A DNA stretch of 64,000 nucleotides from Arthrobotrys musiformis (GCA_036971715.1 JAVHJL010000002.1:1024501-1088500), one strand, 5' to 3'; counted from the stretch's first letter, positions 34,940 to 47,833 are shown. Program-made: numbers and translations. The notes: a model not told the origin generated them from the letters alone.

Positions 34940-36647
34940 CTACCACGACCAAACACCCTGCCGATACAAACTATACGAAAAAACCCCCCAAAACAAAGCA
35001 CAGCAAATCCCAAACACCATAAACCCCCATCCCAAAATCAAAGACGATATCTCCCAGTAATGATACACCAACCACGTAAATCCGATTACCACGGAAAGAT
35101 CGATGAGCCGGTAGACAAACTTTGGCGCCCGTGGATTGTTTTGCTTGATCGTGAAAACTCGAGGGCTGGAAAAGAAGAAAGGAAAAGGTTAGATGTTGTG
35201 GGTTTTTTTTGTTTGTATTGTGCATGAGACTTTGATGTTTTAGAGAAATAGGGTAGCCTTGAAGTTCCAGACCACTTTGAAGAGTAGTCTGACGCTCTTG
35301 AAGTAAGGCACTTAAGGCCGTGAGGATGAGAATCTGCAATAAACTTCAACTGGCCAACTGACATCAAGGCTAAAACTGCAAGCGTATCCTTGGTGCAGTC
35401 CGGATGGTCCATTTCTAGCCTCAAAGCCCAGCTGCAGGCATATGGCGCAGATTGCATTAAGCTAATGCATGATGTAAAATGGGCAAACAAAGAGGATTGC
35501 AAATGAAGAAAAGAACAGGCGTCAAAAGATTTTAAAAAAAAAGCCATGAGACAATCATTCTCATGGACGGCAGGAAAACAAGGATCTCATGATCGAAGCC
35601 AGAAAAACAAAAAAAAAAAACAGAGGGATGATCTAAAAAGTGGGCAAGCTCAAGATTAGGAAAATCGATTACATACTCATTACGAGGATCCAACACCCGC
35701 TTCTTTTCCCTTTTCTTCACAAAATCTTCCCACACCGGTAATATCACCGTAAAAAAAACATCACCCTCATCGAAACCAAGATCGTTGAATCGATTTGTCG
35801 CACCTTCTCCTTCCTCCTTCTCTGCCTTAACTTTCTCTCTTTTCAAAGTTTCAATCTCATTTGCCAAATCTTTAAAATTATGTGATGCAACCATAACAGA
35901 TATGCACTCGACAACGGCCGCTCTGACACCACGGTCACGAAACCCCCCACCCGAACAGCAGCGCGTGTGAGGCACAAAGTTTATTTTTCCGGAATAGTCT
36001 GTAGTAGGAAATACGCTAGCCTCGGAAGCGGCCTTGATTGCTGCATGTTGTGCTATTCGTTCCATTCCAATCTCGTCAGTGTGGGGACATGATTTATGGT
36101 GGTTACACAAGTTTTGCATAAAGCCAACTGGCCTCGTGAAGCGGATCCATGGGCGGAACCGGAATTCATCGGCTATAGAAGCTAGAATTGCGGACTGTAA
36201 GCGTGGGATTTGGAGGTATTCTGCCGCGGAGTAGGTTCTGATTATCAACGATTCGGTGGAGAAATTGGGGTCATTTCTACCGAGCGTATATGCGAATCCG
36301 GATTCTTGTGCGGAATACGATGGTGACTGTGAAGGGGGCATATGCGGAGGTAAAACGTATTGCTGGCCATATTGCCATTGTAGGATAGTTTGTAAGACTA
36401 TCGCGGGGATATTCGGAAGCTCAATGACCCCTTGGGACCCGACTGTGTTGGAATAATTTCCGGGTTTGCATACTGCTTTGAAGAAGCCAGATGTTGCAGA
36501 AACGATCACTTTGTGAACATGGAAGGGTCTTTTGGAAGGGCCGGAAAGGATGATGAGGTCTGAGAAAGTTTGGTCGTTGAAAGCACTTTTTTGTCTCTCC
36601 TCCCAGAGATCACACAATTGGGTTAGGGGGATGGAAGTTAGATGCAT
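34940..36647 (-). CDS. BTB/POZ domain protein, probably spliced to a two-TM C-terminal exon
   Basis: Exon 1 (35677-36647) encodes a BTB domain at about residues 25-110: NDQTFSDLIILSGPSKR, FHVHKVIVSATSGFFKAVCK, VIELPNIPAIVLQTILQWQYG, and the later LIIRTYSAAEYLQIPRLQ. The frame runs open to 35532 (371 aa), but a GTATGT donor at 35676 ends the good coding part after VLDPRN. A strong acceptor with a CTAAC branch point at 35166 opens an in-phase exon (34940-35165) coding PRVFTIKQNNPRAPKFVYR and two hydrophobic segments (LSVVIGFTWLVYHYW; FMVFGICCALFWGVF), TAG stop. Joined it is 398 aa. The 511-nt intron is long for this locus and may hide another exon. BTB proteins are often Cul3 adaptors; a membrane tail would be unusual. 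Confidence 0.65.
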
Positions 36648-37799
36648 AATACTTTGTGAGGCAAGATGGAGGTAAGGGATTCACCTCGCATTTATTCAAG
36701 TCGGAAGGTGTCACATATTGGGTTTTTGGGTACTCACGGAAGAATAAAATTACAGTTGGAGATGCTTTCTGCAGCCATCGGGAGCGGGAGCGGGTGAAAT
36801 CGTTGAGATCTGAAAACACAAGGTGTTGATTTTGTGGTGAATTTGGTATCGTTACACAAGAATCTGCACGCTAGTTAGGTTGAATCGATCGAATGGCGTC
36901 GTTATTCAGATCGTCCAGCCGGTAGCGGACATTCTTGGGAGGCCCTGGTGGAAGTGGTAGGTCTCTAGTATCCTTTTTTTTCACTTGAAGCGAGTCTCAG
37001 GCCTTGACAAGAGTTCGCTCCAGATGAGGCTCTGAGGACGAGGCTGGTGATGTTGGGCCTGAAGTTTGCACGTTTGTTCAAAACGGCGCGCTGCGTAAAT
37101 ATGCAGGCGCGAGATTTATGTTTGCGAATCTATAAAGATTCAAGGCTAGTATATTCTCGCCAAGTTTGCTCAAAAAATAGGAAACAGAACTGCATAATGT
37201 TGCATCTCAAGTTGCAGCAGCCTAAACAACATGAAAGATCTTAAGACAGTCATTATCCTACCCCAGCAAGGGTGTTTTAGTTAACAAAGGAAACTCGAAA
37301 TACAATGGCTTCGCCAGGTTGCCCGAAAGTTAGCAGCACAGGCCTATAGCTACATGCTACGCTTGGCTCGAAATCGAAAATTGTGATATCAGTTAATCAC
37401 AATTTGACGGGACAATATATTTCTATGCAGTGCGGGTCAGGACCCCCAGAAGACGCATATATACGTGTTACCAAATGAGCAAACCCGGTTTGGCTCGACT
37501 AGCCTGGGGCCGACTGACGATATTCGCGGGTACTACTGGTCCAAAGCAAGGTGCTACACTAACTTTGTGTATATATAGGTAGGTTCCATCCGACACGCTG
37601 TTGTCTTCCTCCTGTTCCCGTCATTCCAACGGTTGGAAGAGCTCTGCATTCTGATTTTGTTCAGTTCGTGGTATCCCAACTCTTAGCAATTTCCACAACC
37701 CTTCCTGAATTGGACCTCTCTGCACAATAGACCCGCTGTGTGTCTACCTACGAGGTACCTCACGAGTACTTAGTGATTCAAAGGAAAGAGCCGAGCAGG
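36648..37799. other. divergent promoter region, BTB gene / F-box gene, 1.15 kb
   Basis: No gene recognised. Short open frames at 36610-36819 (-) and 37047-37244 (+) have no domain. Confidence 0.5.
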
Positions 37800-39280
37800 A
37801 TGTCCGTCAATCTTCTTGACCTCCCGGCGGAAATTATTCTCAAGATCCTCAGCAAACTGGACTACGTCGGCCACCAGCAGGGTCTGGAACGGCCTTACAG
37901 TTACCCCAAGGCCACGGCTTTGGGACGTGCCGGTATCCGAGAGCATCCCGACAAAAAGTCTCCCTGTAGATATGATGCCGTTTCAAGATGCAACAAGAAG
38001 CTGAGGATTTTGTGCTTCCCGTTTCTATTCCGATGCTTGACGGTCAACATATCTGAGGAACAGACTGCGATTAGGATGCTGCAATTCTACTTGAGTTCTG
38101 GTTGGATCCTTCAGTACACCAGGTAAGAATGTATCCAATAGGCCCGTGGCTCCGCGTTTGGAAAGCATGCGTATTGACGCTCGATCAATAGAAAGTTGTA
38201 CTTCATCATGGATATCCGAGCTATAATCGTGGCTGAGCTGCCAATGTCTGTCATGAGGCCAGAACTTGGCGTGCTTATGAGAATGATTGTAAAGTTATTC
38301 CAATGGGTCGGAAACGTGCAGGAACTCCACTTCATCGTGAGATCGGAGATCGTGAGTAACGGTCTCCGTCGGATCTTCCGATGGTCTCGACAACAAATAG
38401 AAGCATCCCTCTCCAATGTGAGGTCTCTCAAATTCAGCGCCGGTAGCGAATGGATCATTCGATTTTGCGGAGGGTACTCTGGCTTACATGAGATTGAGAA
38501 CTCGCCTGGGATAACGGGCCCGAAATTTGATCCCTACCCTATTCCTATTGACTTTGCGAGGGAAAAGTCGCAAGGTCAGGCACCGATTGAAAGCTTGTCC
38601 CCCAGGACAGTGTTGAGTCGGATTGGTGACTACAGGGTTGCGAACATTATGAAGGGGATCACTTCTTTACGAAGAGGGGCTGAGATGTTGACGAAGGTGA
38701 CGATATATGGAAAGTTCACCCAGGACGGGTTGGATGGTATGTTTCTGATCATTGTAACAGTACCTTCTATACAAACTTTATGAGCAGATACTTAAATCCT
38801 GAGTGAATGAAATAGTATTTATCAAATGCATACCAGTTGTCTCAGATCTGACAATCATCGGAGGGCCGATCGAGGTATGTGTAACCTTGCGCGTGTTTCT
38901 CCAAGCGACGTCGACACAACGAACTAACTTGTTGCATTTTGGAACAGCCAATTGCATTAATTGCAAACCACGCCCATATCTTAGGCCAACTCCCATTTCT
39001 CAGGCGTCTAAACCTTGAGGGTGATCTGAAAGTTCTCCGAGAGCATATTAAGGCTTGCCCTGTGGATGGTTTGACGCTTTGTTATTTCGCTAGGTGCATC
39101 AGGAGTTTGCGAGAAATGTGGGTTTGGGCTCGATTTGTTGGTGAGATTTTTCGGGACGTTCGTGGGGATGTTCTGCTTGAACATACAGCTTGGAAGGATA
39201 CCTGGGCGGGTATAGTCTCGTTCCCACCCTCGGCCAGGCCAAATACAAACTCCGGCGATGTAGAAATGGGCGGGAATTAG
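37800..39280 (+). CDS. F-box domain protein, 419 aa
   Basis: Four exons (37800-38122, 38192-38736, 38816-38874, 38948-39280) join in phase. The F-box is at the very N terminus: VNLLDLPAEIILKILSKLD, then a shortened loop and YDAVSRCNKKLRILCFPFLFR. The rest (FQWVGNVQELHFIVRS, VRSLKFSAGSEW, VVSDLTIIGGPIE, LPFLRRLNLEGDLK, VDGLTLCYFARCI) has the irregular leucine-rich pattern of fungal F-box substrate-recognition regions. F-box proteins bring targets to the SCF ubiquitin ligase through Skp1. The target is unknown. The gene lies next to the GTPase array, on the same strand as its first member. The acceptor of exon 3 could be either of two in-frame AGs; I chose the upstream one. Confidence 0.82.
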
Positions 39281-39768
39281 CCTGGCTGTGCGCGGGGCCG
39301 AGGCAGAGGATGTGGCTGCGAGTTGGAGTTATAGTAGCTAGATTGGTTATCGATCATGTTGTTGGGAGTTGAATATTATTCAGGATGTTTTTTGTTACTC
39401 CTATCTTCCATTGCTTATATATCGATAGGTTCACAAACCTATGTTATAAGATTAAGATCCAGGCATATGCGATTTCATAAACATCGATGTTAGTCTCGTT
39501 CCCAGACTCTTAGCAGGTCATAAGAGTGGGCGGTCTGACTGGTCAAGTGTTGAATGTCCTGTGGCAACGTGCCTACACCGACGTCCCAGGCATTTTTAGC
39601 TGGCACACAATACCTTCAGCAACAATCAACACGCATCCAGCTTTCATCGTCACAACGTCCTGCTTCACGCACCACCTTCACGTCATCATCACGATTGTCA
39701 TCACTATCCTTCCGCATCAATATTATCCTTTGATTGAACCTTAAGAATAGGTTCCTGCCAATTGAGAT
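39281..39768. other. intergenic, F-box gene / first GTPase gene
   Basis: Upstream region of the + strand GTPase gene. No further gene or site recognised. Confidence 0.55.
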
Positions 39769-42700
39769 ATGTCGAACATCACTCCGGATCCTCGAGGGAA
39801 GAAGGGTCAGGTTGCAGCTAGTCGAGATGGGCTAGCTGCATCCACTCATCAGACACCATCTCATCAGACTCGATTGGAAGGGACTCAAGCTTCGAGTAAA
39901 AAACCCACCCCACCTTCTAAAGGGAAGGCTAAAGTACCAAACACTCCAAGCAACCTTGCAACCCCTAGTCCTCAAAATTCTTCCCGTCGAGAAAGTATCA
40001 ACAGTGAGCTAGAGCGGCGAACAATTCATGTGAAGCGAGAAGAGATATCTCTACTACCACCAGCTCCCGAGATCACTGACCGACACTCTTATATTGGAGG
40101 ATCGCAGTGGCAGGGTTATCAAGATAGTCATATCTCCGTCACAGGTCAAACCCTGTTAGAGCATTCACACCCACCTTTGTTGCAAGACCCACCTCAGCTT
40201 TCCCAAAAGTCATCAACACCAAGACCACCCTACCAGATATCATCAACAGGCTTGTATCTCCCATACATTCCATCACCATCACCACCAATCGAAAAAGCAG
40301 GAGACGAAACTGAAGAGGAAAGGAATTCTGGGGAAGAGGAAGAAGAATGCCCTGAGAAGAAACCGTCTCCTATGACCGGTGTCGAAAGGACACAACAACA
40401 TCAATCCTCCCTTGTTAGTGTTCGTAAGGGAGTTCGAGGCCTTAAGATTTCGAAGGACAGAGCAGCGGCCACCCCCACACCTACTCAGAAGAGGAAACGG
40501 TTCGACAGTCGACCCCAACGCAATTGCGAGTCTCCTCAGGTCATCATCAAGGAAGAGAGCCTCCCTGAAGAGGTCATTGATCCTTTAGAGTGCGAGATGG
40601 CTAGAGAGAGGGACCGGGAGGGACAGTTTGCTGTCCACTCCGAGCTCGTTGGCGGGAGGATCGTTCGAGACCAAGTGAGCAAATGCAAGTTGCTCCTGAA
40701 AGACCTGGGGGAAACCCTAGGCAAACTACCCAAAAACAAGGCGGACCTGCACATCAAGGATATCCGAGAGGATATCGAGGGTTTCTTGTCTTGTACGGCT
40801 GAGAGTGGAGGAATCGTTGGATTCCTCGGAGAATCTGGAGCAGGTAAGGGACTCGAGCCCACCTCCATTATACTAAAAGATTTCTATACTAACTGTGTAT
40901 TTGTATGTAGGCAAAACAACGCTGCTGAACGCCTTGCTCGACATGGATAACTTCCTGCCCCGGGTAAGTAAAAATATTCAAGTCCTTACAATTAAAATAC
41001 AATGACGCTGATCGATTGAAAATTTCATTCCGTAGGACTATGAGGGCATTTGCATGCCTGTTATCATCGAGCTCGCAAAGAGCCGACCTGGAAAGGGGGC
41101 TTTTACGATTGAGATCCAGTATCTCACCAAGGCCCAACTTGACGGGGAGGCCGAGATGCTCTTCCGGGAGATCTATGTCAAGGAGCCGCCGGGAATAGCG
41201 CCCACAAGGCTTCATAAGCCTGGCTCCAAGGAGGCCAAGGCGATAAGCAACAGGTTCAAGTACCTGTTTGCTGGAGCCGATATCGGCTCCATTTTAGAGG
41301 CTTTCAATCAAATTGACAAGCTTTTCGCCGAAAACCCGATCCTTGAAGGAGAGGAAGTCTTGTTGCACTGTCAATCTCGAGTTGAGTGCATGGAGCGGCT
41401 CCGAGATTTCACTTTAGGCAGTGGCTCGAAGAACCCGGGCATGCAGGAGAAGTGGCCGCTAATCCACAAACTTCGGTAACTTTCGAAGTACCCTGGATAT
41501 CCTAGAATCGAGTCTGACAGTTTTCATCTAGTGTTTACTTGGATGCCGAAATTCTGAATACCGGCGCCATCCTCGCGGACATTCCCGGAACTGACAATCC
41601 ATACACTCGGGTCAAGGCCATGCAGGACTATATGGCGAGCGTCCAAGACCTCGTCATCCTTACCAAGTTGGACAATCTCTTCGTGGACGACACCAACGTT
41701 TTAAAGAAGATCGGTTACGAAGGTGTAACCGTTCTGGACGGGCGATCAAGAGGCATCATTGTCGCAAACCACTTAGATGTTAGTATCATATCTTCACAAT
41801 TCGCCCTCGAAACCAACCAACGACAGTTCTGACAATTTTGAATAGGATTACACCCCTGAAAAGGCCCAAGAATGGTTTAAGGAAAGTGATGATTTTCAGA
41901 ATGACTTTGATCAGATCTCTGGCGATCTAGATCACGCTCGCAACCAGTTTTCCCATGCCAAGTACGTCATTACAAGAATCGTTTTGAACTATCTTAGTCT
42001 TTTATTATTGATTCCTAACTCATATATATTGCAATAGGCGAGGGAAAAATGCAGACCTCACGGCCGAAATGGCAACTAACGTCCAAATCCGCGAGCGCAA
42101 GTATGTACATGTTCTCGAAATAACCCCTCCCTTACGTTAGAGGATAAATCACTAACCGAAATATTTCCAATAACAAAGGCTAGAGCAATTGTGCTCCTCG
42201 GCTTTGGATGAGTTTCTCCCAGCCCAGGCTAGAAAAACCTTTGGAAATGCCACCGAAGCCGATGATGAGATCGAGTGGACGGTTTTCCGAGTCAATCCAA
42301 TTCGCTATGTTGAATCGAAGAAATATGGCACCTTCCCGCTCCGCGTCCGCGAAGATAAAAATGTTCACCAGATGGTCGAGTTGAAAGATTACATCGGCTC
42401 CTTGACTTACCGTAGACAATACCGCCTCTCGCAATTCAGGGTCAGACAAGCGCAAAGCATCATTGCGAACCTACTGTTCTGGTCCTCGTCCGAGGTCAGG
42501 ATTCCGCCAGGTTCTCAGGCGGCACTAGAAAGACACCTTCGTCTCACGGTAACCAAGTTAGAATCTGTAAGAAATCCTTCCCCATAAAATACGTTCAGTA
42601 AAAAACTTACCAATCGCTCGGAAACCCCGATATTCTAACATGGAGTAGGAGATGGATGCTGCTCAGACTGAAATTGCTGAAAAGATTAGCAGCTCCTTGG

Positions 42701-43948
42701 CAGTCGTCTACAGCGAGTCAGGTAAACTTTTTGGAATGCAATTGAAACATTTAGCGCAGTAGCTCTAACGGAAATACAGAGATTGCGGCGGTCGAGTCTG
42801 TCGAAAAGGCCCAGGAGAAACTACTTCAAATTACTGTGAGTTTATCTTTTTACCGCTAGCTATTGGCGGGAGCTGACATTTACCTGATAGTCACAAGAAA
42901 CGGCTAGTAAGTATCGAGTCTACTCTACGGCAATCGTTTAGTTAGATCTAACCAATAAACAGCTGCTCTGAAGCTCATCTGTCGAGGGGGTGGTGAAATC
43001 GAGGGTACCGACTGGAACTCTCAACTCATGGAGCACCTGAAAGAAAAGATGTCCCAGTTGTGGAAAGATACAACCGACTATACTGTCCACATGGTGACTG
43101 TTTACCAAATGAAGTACTTCGATTCGATGGGAGCCATAGAGAATCACTTTGAGAGTAAGCAATTCCCAGAAGCAGCCGAAAAATACAACTGTTCGAGTTT
43201 TCTAACGAGACCGTCTTATAGGGGCCATGGACTGCCAAAGAATAGACGAAAATCTCAAGGGTGCATTTAAAAAGGTCGTTACGAAGGAACTCCAGAATAG
43301 TCGTTCTCAGATGGTCGAAATTTGTCGTGACGCCATTCGAGAAATCCTTAACAGATTCAGGTAAGCTCATTATCCTAAGCTACTGTCACTGCTGTCACTA
43401 ACCTGCTGGGGGATAGATACGGAGCCCGCACTTTCCTTCGGCCGGACACATTCAAGAATTGGATGTAGAACATCTATCAAGAAGTGAAGCACGCCAAGGG
43501 TATTTCAAACTACAACTCCCGCTTTGGCTTTGAAAAGAAAACTCTAATCTATACAATAGGACAAGCTGCGAGAAACGAGATCATAGAATCACTCTGCGAC
43601 AGGATCGGAAATGAAGGAGTCTTCCAAAAACTCAGCGAAATCATGATTTTAGACATCCAAGACATCGAAAGATTTGTCTATAAATTCATGGAAGAGTGCC
43701 ACAGAACGGTCACCGATAGCCTTCGACGAAAACTCACCCATCTGATCCTTGGGCGCTCGGGAGCCTTTTTGAAGTCTCGCAGGGACCCGAAGTATAAGGA
43801 AGAAGTGGCTAGATATATCCTCAACAATATTTATCCGGAGATAGAGGCTATGATCAAATGTATCGGGAGTCTAGAGCCTGAGAGTATTGCTAAGATGAGG
43901 GATGCAATGATGGCACACAGTCTCGCCATCGATGAACGCTCGGAATAA
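39769..43948 (+). CDS. SLIP-GC-like dynamin-superfamily GTPase (array member 1), interrupted by an in-frame TAG
   Basis: Thirteen exons, all in phase: 39769-40843, 40911-40963, 41036-41475, 41532-41778, 41846-41961, 42038-42100, 42179-42566, 42649-42721, 42780-42835, 42891-42906, 42963-43154, 43222-43360, 43417-43948. The first ~300 residues are Pro/Ser/Lys-rich and probably disordered, possibly with nuclear signals (TQKRKRFDSRPQR). The GTPase domain has P-loop FLGESGAGKTTLLNALLD, split by intron 1, then G3-like LADIPGTDNPY and G4-like LTKLDN. The C-terminal half is helical. TAG at 43466-43468 is codon 970 of 1,130; the same frame then stays open and protein-like for 160 codons (NIYQEVKHAKGISNYNSRFG). 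Either the gene makes a 969-aa truncated protein or it is a young pseudogene. Nuclear GTPase SLIP-GC is the nearest named family I can give. Confidence 0.82.
43466..43468 (+). other. in-frame TAG in array member 1
   Basis: The exon starting at 43417 reads DTFKNWM, then TAG, then NIYQEVKHAKG in the same frame. No intron of normal size can remove the stop without also deleting good coding sequence. The ancestral codon is unknown. Confidence 0.85.
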
Positions 43949-44415
43949 TCGACTTGTTAACATAGCCTAACTCCTTACGTTTTACTATCATTACTTTAGC
44001 GGACCTCCGCTGTAGCGACGCAATTAAGATAAAGAGATTGTACCGGATTCGAAGCGTGGCTATTCAACCATCCTGTAAATATTTCCTGCGTATTAGTTTT
44101 AAGATAGCTAATTGTCAAATTTCCCCCTTTATGACCCGAACCCCCACCCAGAGGGCGGTGCTGCGCAGGAGACAACCCGAACCCCTTACGAGTTGAATTA
44201 GAAATACACTAACATTAATTATGCTCACATTGAGAGTATATCTCCTTTGTAGTCGTACGAAGGGCTACACCTGCAACAGTATTCGTTTTACGAGGTCGGT
44301 GACCAGTGTCATTTCCAATTATAAAATAGTGTGTACAAGTATTTAAACTTCTAAAGATTAGCTGACGTCGACCGGAGTCAACTAATAGACTTCAAAGGTA
44401 CCCGTCGAGCACAAC
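43949..44415. other. intergenic between convergent array members 1 and 2
   Basis: Holds the two 3' ends. Nothing else recognised. Confidence 0.6.
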
Positions 44416-47400
44416 CTAAATGCGAGCCTCCTCTTCCAACCTTTTGATATCGGAGACCAATCGTTCCCTACGCTTCTCGAAATCGGAAAGTATAGACCGT
44501 AATTTTTCCTTTTCCTGCCCTTCCACTTGTCCGATCTTATGCGACGCCAGGGTCCACTGCTTTATATTGACGTTAAGCAGCCTCTCGAAACTGAAGCACC
44601 ATGTCGCATTTTCGACATTGAGTTGGAACGTTAGGTCCCTCAACTTGATGCCGATGGATCTTCTGATATCTTGAAATACTTTTGATTGCTCAATGCCAGC
44701 CATTACGATATTCGTCATGCGCTTATAGGCCCCTACGCCCTCTATATGTGTGTTAGTATCCTCCTGGACATTTCGTCGCACTGAGGTGGTTACTTACTTT
44801 GTCTCCGAGCTGCTTCATAGTGGATTCTTAGCGCTTTCCTTATCCTGCACGCCAAAAGTGCGTTGGAAATTATTTCCCTTTGGTTTTATTAAATATGTTA
44901 GCTTGTTTTATGTCCACGAGCTTCCAGAAGTAAGGATTGGTCACATACTGTTGCACCTCTTTCACTCTTCTTGTCTGTTCCATCAACAATTTAGAGGTCT
45001 CAAAAGACATTGCGTTTAAACACTCAAGAACGCCTTTCTGCTTTCTTTGATTTCAGGTGTTGGATTCGGACATTCACGATCTATTATCTCTGTTGGAGTG
45101 TTAATTGATAGGAAGATATAAGGAAATAGGTATGTTGGTAGGCGTACTAGTCCAGTCGCTCTTGAAGCCGCCCAAGAGCATTACAACGCTTGCCGTGAAG
45201 ACTGACAGGGATTCCTCGATACCAACCCAGCAGTGTTTCCAGAGTTTTTGGAGCCCATCTTCCATTGAATCTAAGAATCGTTGGTTGAGGTGTTTCGCTG
45301 GCTGCTCGGCTCTGTTCCAGGTCCCCCCGCGGCAGCAGATTGCACGGTAGGTGGCTATATTAATACGAAATTAGTATTTGGATATCATGCTGATACCTGA
45401 GATCTAATTCGTGCGAGGAGTTTGAGCGAGGAGTTTGAGCGTGGAACATACGTAACCTAAAGGACTACGATCAAACTCAATGTTAGTTTATTCAACGACC
45501 TAGAAGATATTTCGATCATGCAAGGGGGAATATACCTTTGGGCATCCCTGCAAAATCTTGCGGCAGTGAGTGATGCTCTCGTTCGAGAGGTTTACTGAAA
45601 TTGCATTAGGACAAATTTTGATATCTTTCTTTCTGGTAGCTGATGGATCAATAATCCCTATATCTGGGTATTCTACACACCTATTTCTTCCATTATTTTT
45701 TCCCGACATTTCGAGATGCGTCTATCGCACGCGGTTTCCAACGAATCGAGTGCCTATATATTCAAAGTTGTTAAATCGTTCTTTAGGCTGTTCGATTACA
45801 TCAGAGACGTACCTCTTTCATATTCAAGGTTGCTTTTTCGAGCTCTGCACATATACAATTTCTGATCTGCTCACTCAGGCTCCCAAGATCCTCGACAAGA
45901 ATCCTTGCTTCGCTCGTCCGTCCCAAAACATCGAAGGAGATGAAGTTCTTCACTTGATGGGCGTTCCGACCTACCGCTACACGAATGCAATATTCTCGGA
46001 GTTGGGGTATCTGAGTTTTCTCCCAGAGGATGTCTTCAGAATCTGGGTTGAGATCCTGGTACTGCTTAGCAGCCACGAGGAAGCATTTAATTTCTGTGCC
46101 CTCACCGAGAAGCTTGCTGTATGTTTCAGTAACGCAAGCTGTGACATATCGATCCCTGAAAGAATCACAAAAGTCTTCCAACCTGTTAGGTTCCAAGGTT
46201 AGTATTTGAGGATATTACTACAATATATTAGGGGTGAAAGGCGCCCATAATTTTAGGCGTCGTATGGAGTATTACACACTGTCGTTTTGCGGCCTTGTAC
46301 TCTTCCATACGAAGCTTGCGCTCGTTAGGCCTGGAGTATTCTTTATTTTAGCACCGGACTACCAAAGTGGCTCTTCTCCCTTCTTGACATACTTCAGCGT
46401 TTGTAGTTCTTGCTGCCGTGGCTTTTTAGCCTTTCCCTCCAGCTCTGTGTATGTCTCGGAGAAACCATCAATCGCCGCGAACTCATTTTGGGCATCATTG
46501 GCGTCGAATTGCTACCTCGAGTATATCACGGTATAGCATTAGCTAAGTTTCATCAGAGACAATAATAGGGTGATATATTTTTGACCGATATATAGGCTTG
46601 GAAAGATTTATTAGGGAGGACTTACATCACAGCATGTGCCGACAATAGTGATGCTTTTTCTCCCATCAAATTCCATCTGTTTTGCGTATCCCATTCGAGC
46701 CAAAGCTGTCGCAGTATCATTCGTCAAAATACGGTTTAATCGCGCAACAATGATAATTTTATCCGCTTTCTGGAGATAGTTCTTTGCGACGGAAGTGCGA
46801 GCAGGGTTGTTGTCTTGAAGCCCGGGAAGATCGACAAGAACAGCACCAGTCTCTAGGACAGGGGCATCCAGATAGATCCTAACCAGATTGATATCGAAGT
46901 TAGCGTCGACTAAAAGGATAAATAATCAGCATTACCTACTTCACGACTTTTATCAGTGGCCACAGTCGCGGTTCGTTACTACTACCATCTCCGAGGCCCG
47001 AGATGAGTTGATGAATCTCTTTGACAAACGAATCCTCATCGTCAGACTCCAAAATCTTTTTGTCCTCCTGAAGCCACTGGGATGTTTTGTAAAGAGACTC
47101 AAGCTTCCCAGCAGAAGTAGAGACTTCCTTATCTGTAAACCCAGGAAGGAGAGCGATAAGTTTGGATAAAGCCGACTTATATGCGTCAGTCGCAGATACA
47201 TCCATTCGCGAGTCTCTTTTGAAAGCCTGTGAGTTGATAGCACCGTCGTCGCCATCTTCTTCTTCTTCTTCTTCTTCGAGGGATCCATTCTGAGCCAATG
47301 CTTCATCTTGGATGTCTTCACATAGGATGCTCATTTCTTCTTTTGCTTCTTCGAGGGTCGTGTATTCAATTACAGCAGTGAATGCAGCTTTCATCTCTGG

Positions 47401-47833
47401 CGTCCGTTGACTGAATTCAGTTGCACAGGAAGTGCAAGCCCTCATTCCGGACTACATCAAGCTATTATGAGCTGGATATAGTATAAAATAAATTGCAAAA
47501 AAGGCAGGCACTTACCGTTGGAACAATATTGTCGTATGAAACAAGTGCATTGAGAAGAGTAGACTTGCCTACTCCTGATTCGCCGATGAAAGCGATGACA
47601 GACTTGGAGCTTGCGTTAAACTCTCGGGACTTTTGGATTTTGTCTAAGATAACACGACCGCTATCCCCAAGTATGTTTAGAGTCCCCATCCGGTTCAACT
47701 GTGTGGCGAGGGACTTGAGGGTACGATGGCCATCTTTGACCAAACGTTCAAGGTCATGTTGAAGAATGTCGGGGCTTCTTTTAGAGCTTGGCTTTTCTAA
47801 ACCCGGCTGCTTTGAATTCTCTTGGGTCGACAT
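44416..47833 (-). CDS. SLIP-GC-like GTPase (array member 2), intact
   Basis: The start MSTQENSKQPGLEKPSS lies at 47833 and TAG at 44416. P-loop VIAFIGESGVGKSTLLNAL is at 47561-47584 (core). The first intron follows NIVPT, so the switch-I Thr is at an exon end; the next exon reads SGMRACTSCATEFSQRT. After an acidic insert comes LPGFTDKE, then LWPLIKVVKIYLDAP, G3 LVDLPGLQDNNPAR and the G4 position SITIVGTCCDQ. Downstream exons give QFDANDAQNEFAAIDGF, LEDFCDSFRDRY, TQIPQLREYCIRVAV, TYRAICCRGGTWNRAEQ, LQKLWKHCWVGIEESL and a coiled-coil-like tail ending RLEEEARI. I followed the exons from end to end and found no broken frame. There are about a dozen exons and roughly 900 residues. Role unknown; SLIP-GC family proteins are nuclear GTPases. 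Confidence 0.85.
45413..45438 (-). repeat. 13-bp tandem duplication in an intron of array member 2
   Basis: The unit GCGAGGAGTTTGA occurs twice back to back, followed by a third partial GCG. It lies in an intron, just beside the splice donor, so it does not change the protein. Confidence 0.85.
47255..47277 (-). repeat. GAA trinucleotide repeat coding poly-Glu in array member 2
   Basis: Seven TTC units on + strand, preceded by TC. They encode the Glu run of SLEEEEEEEDGDD in the acidic insert between switch I and LLPGF. Copy-number change would keep the frame. Confidence 0.9.

Noticed and set aside
43464..43484. A tiny intron (GTAGAACATC...AAG) that would remove the TAG of member 1
   Set aside because: About 20 nt is too short for a fungal spliceosomal intron and lacks a branch point.
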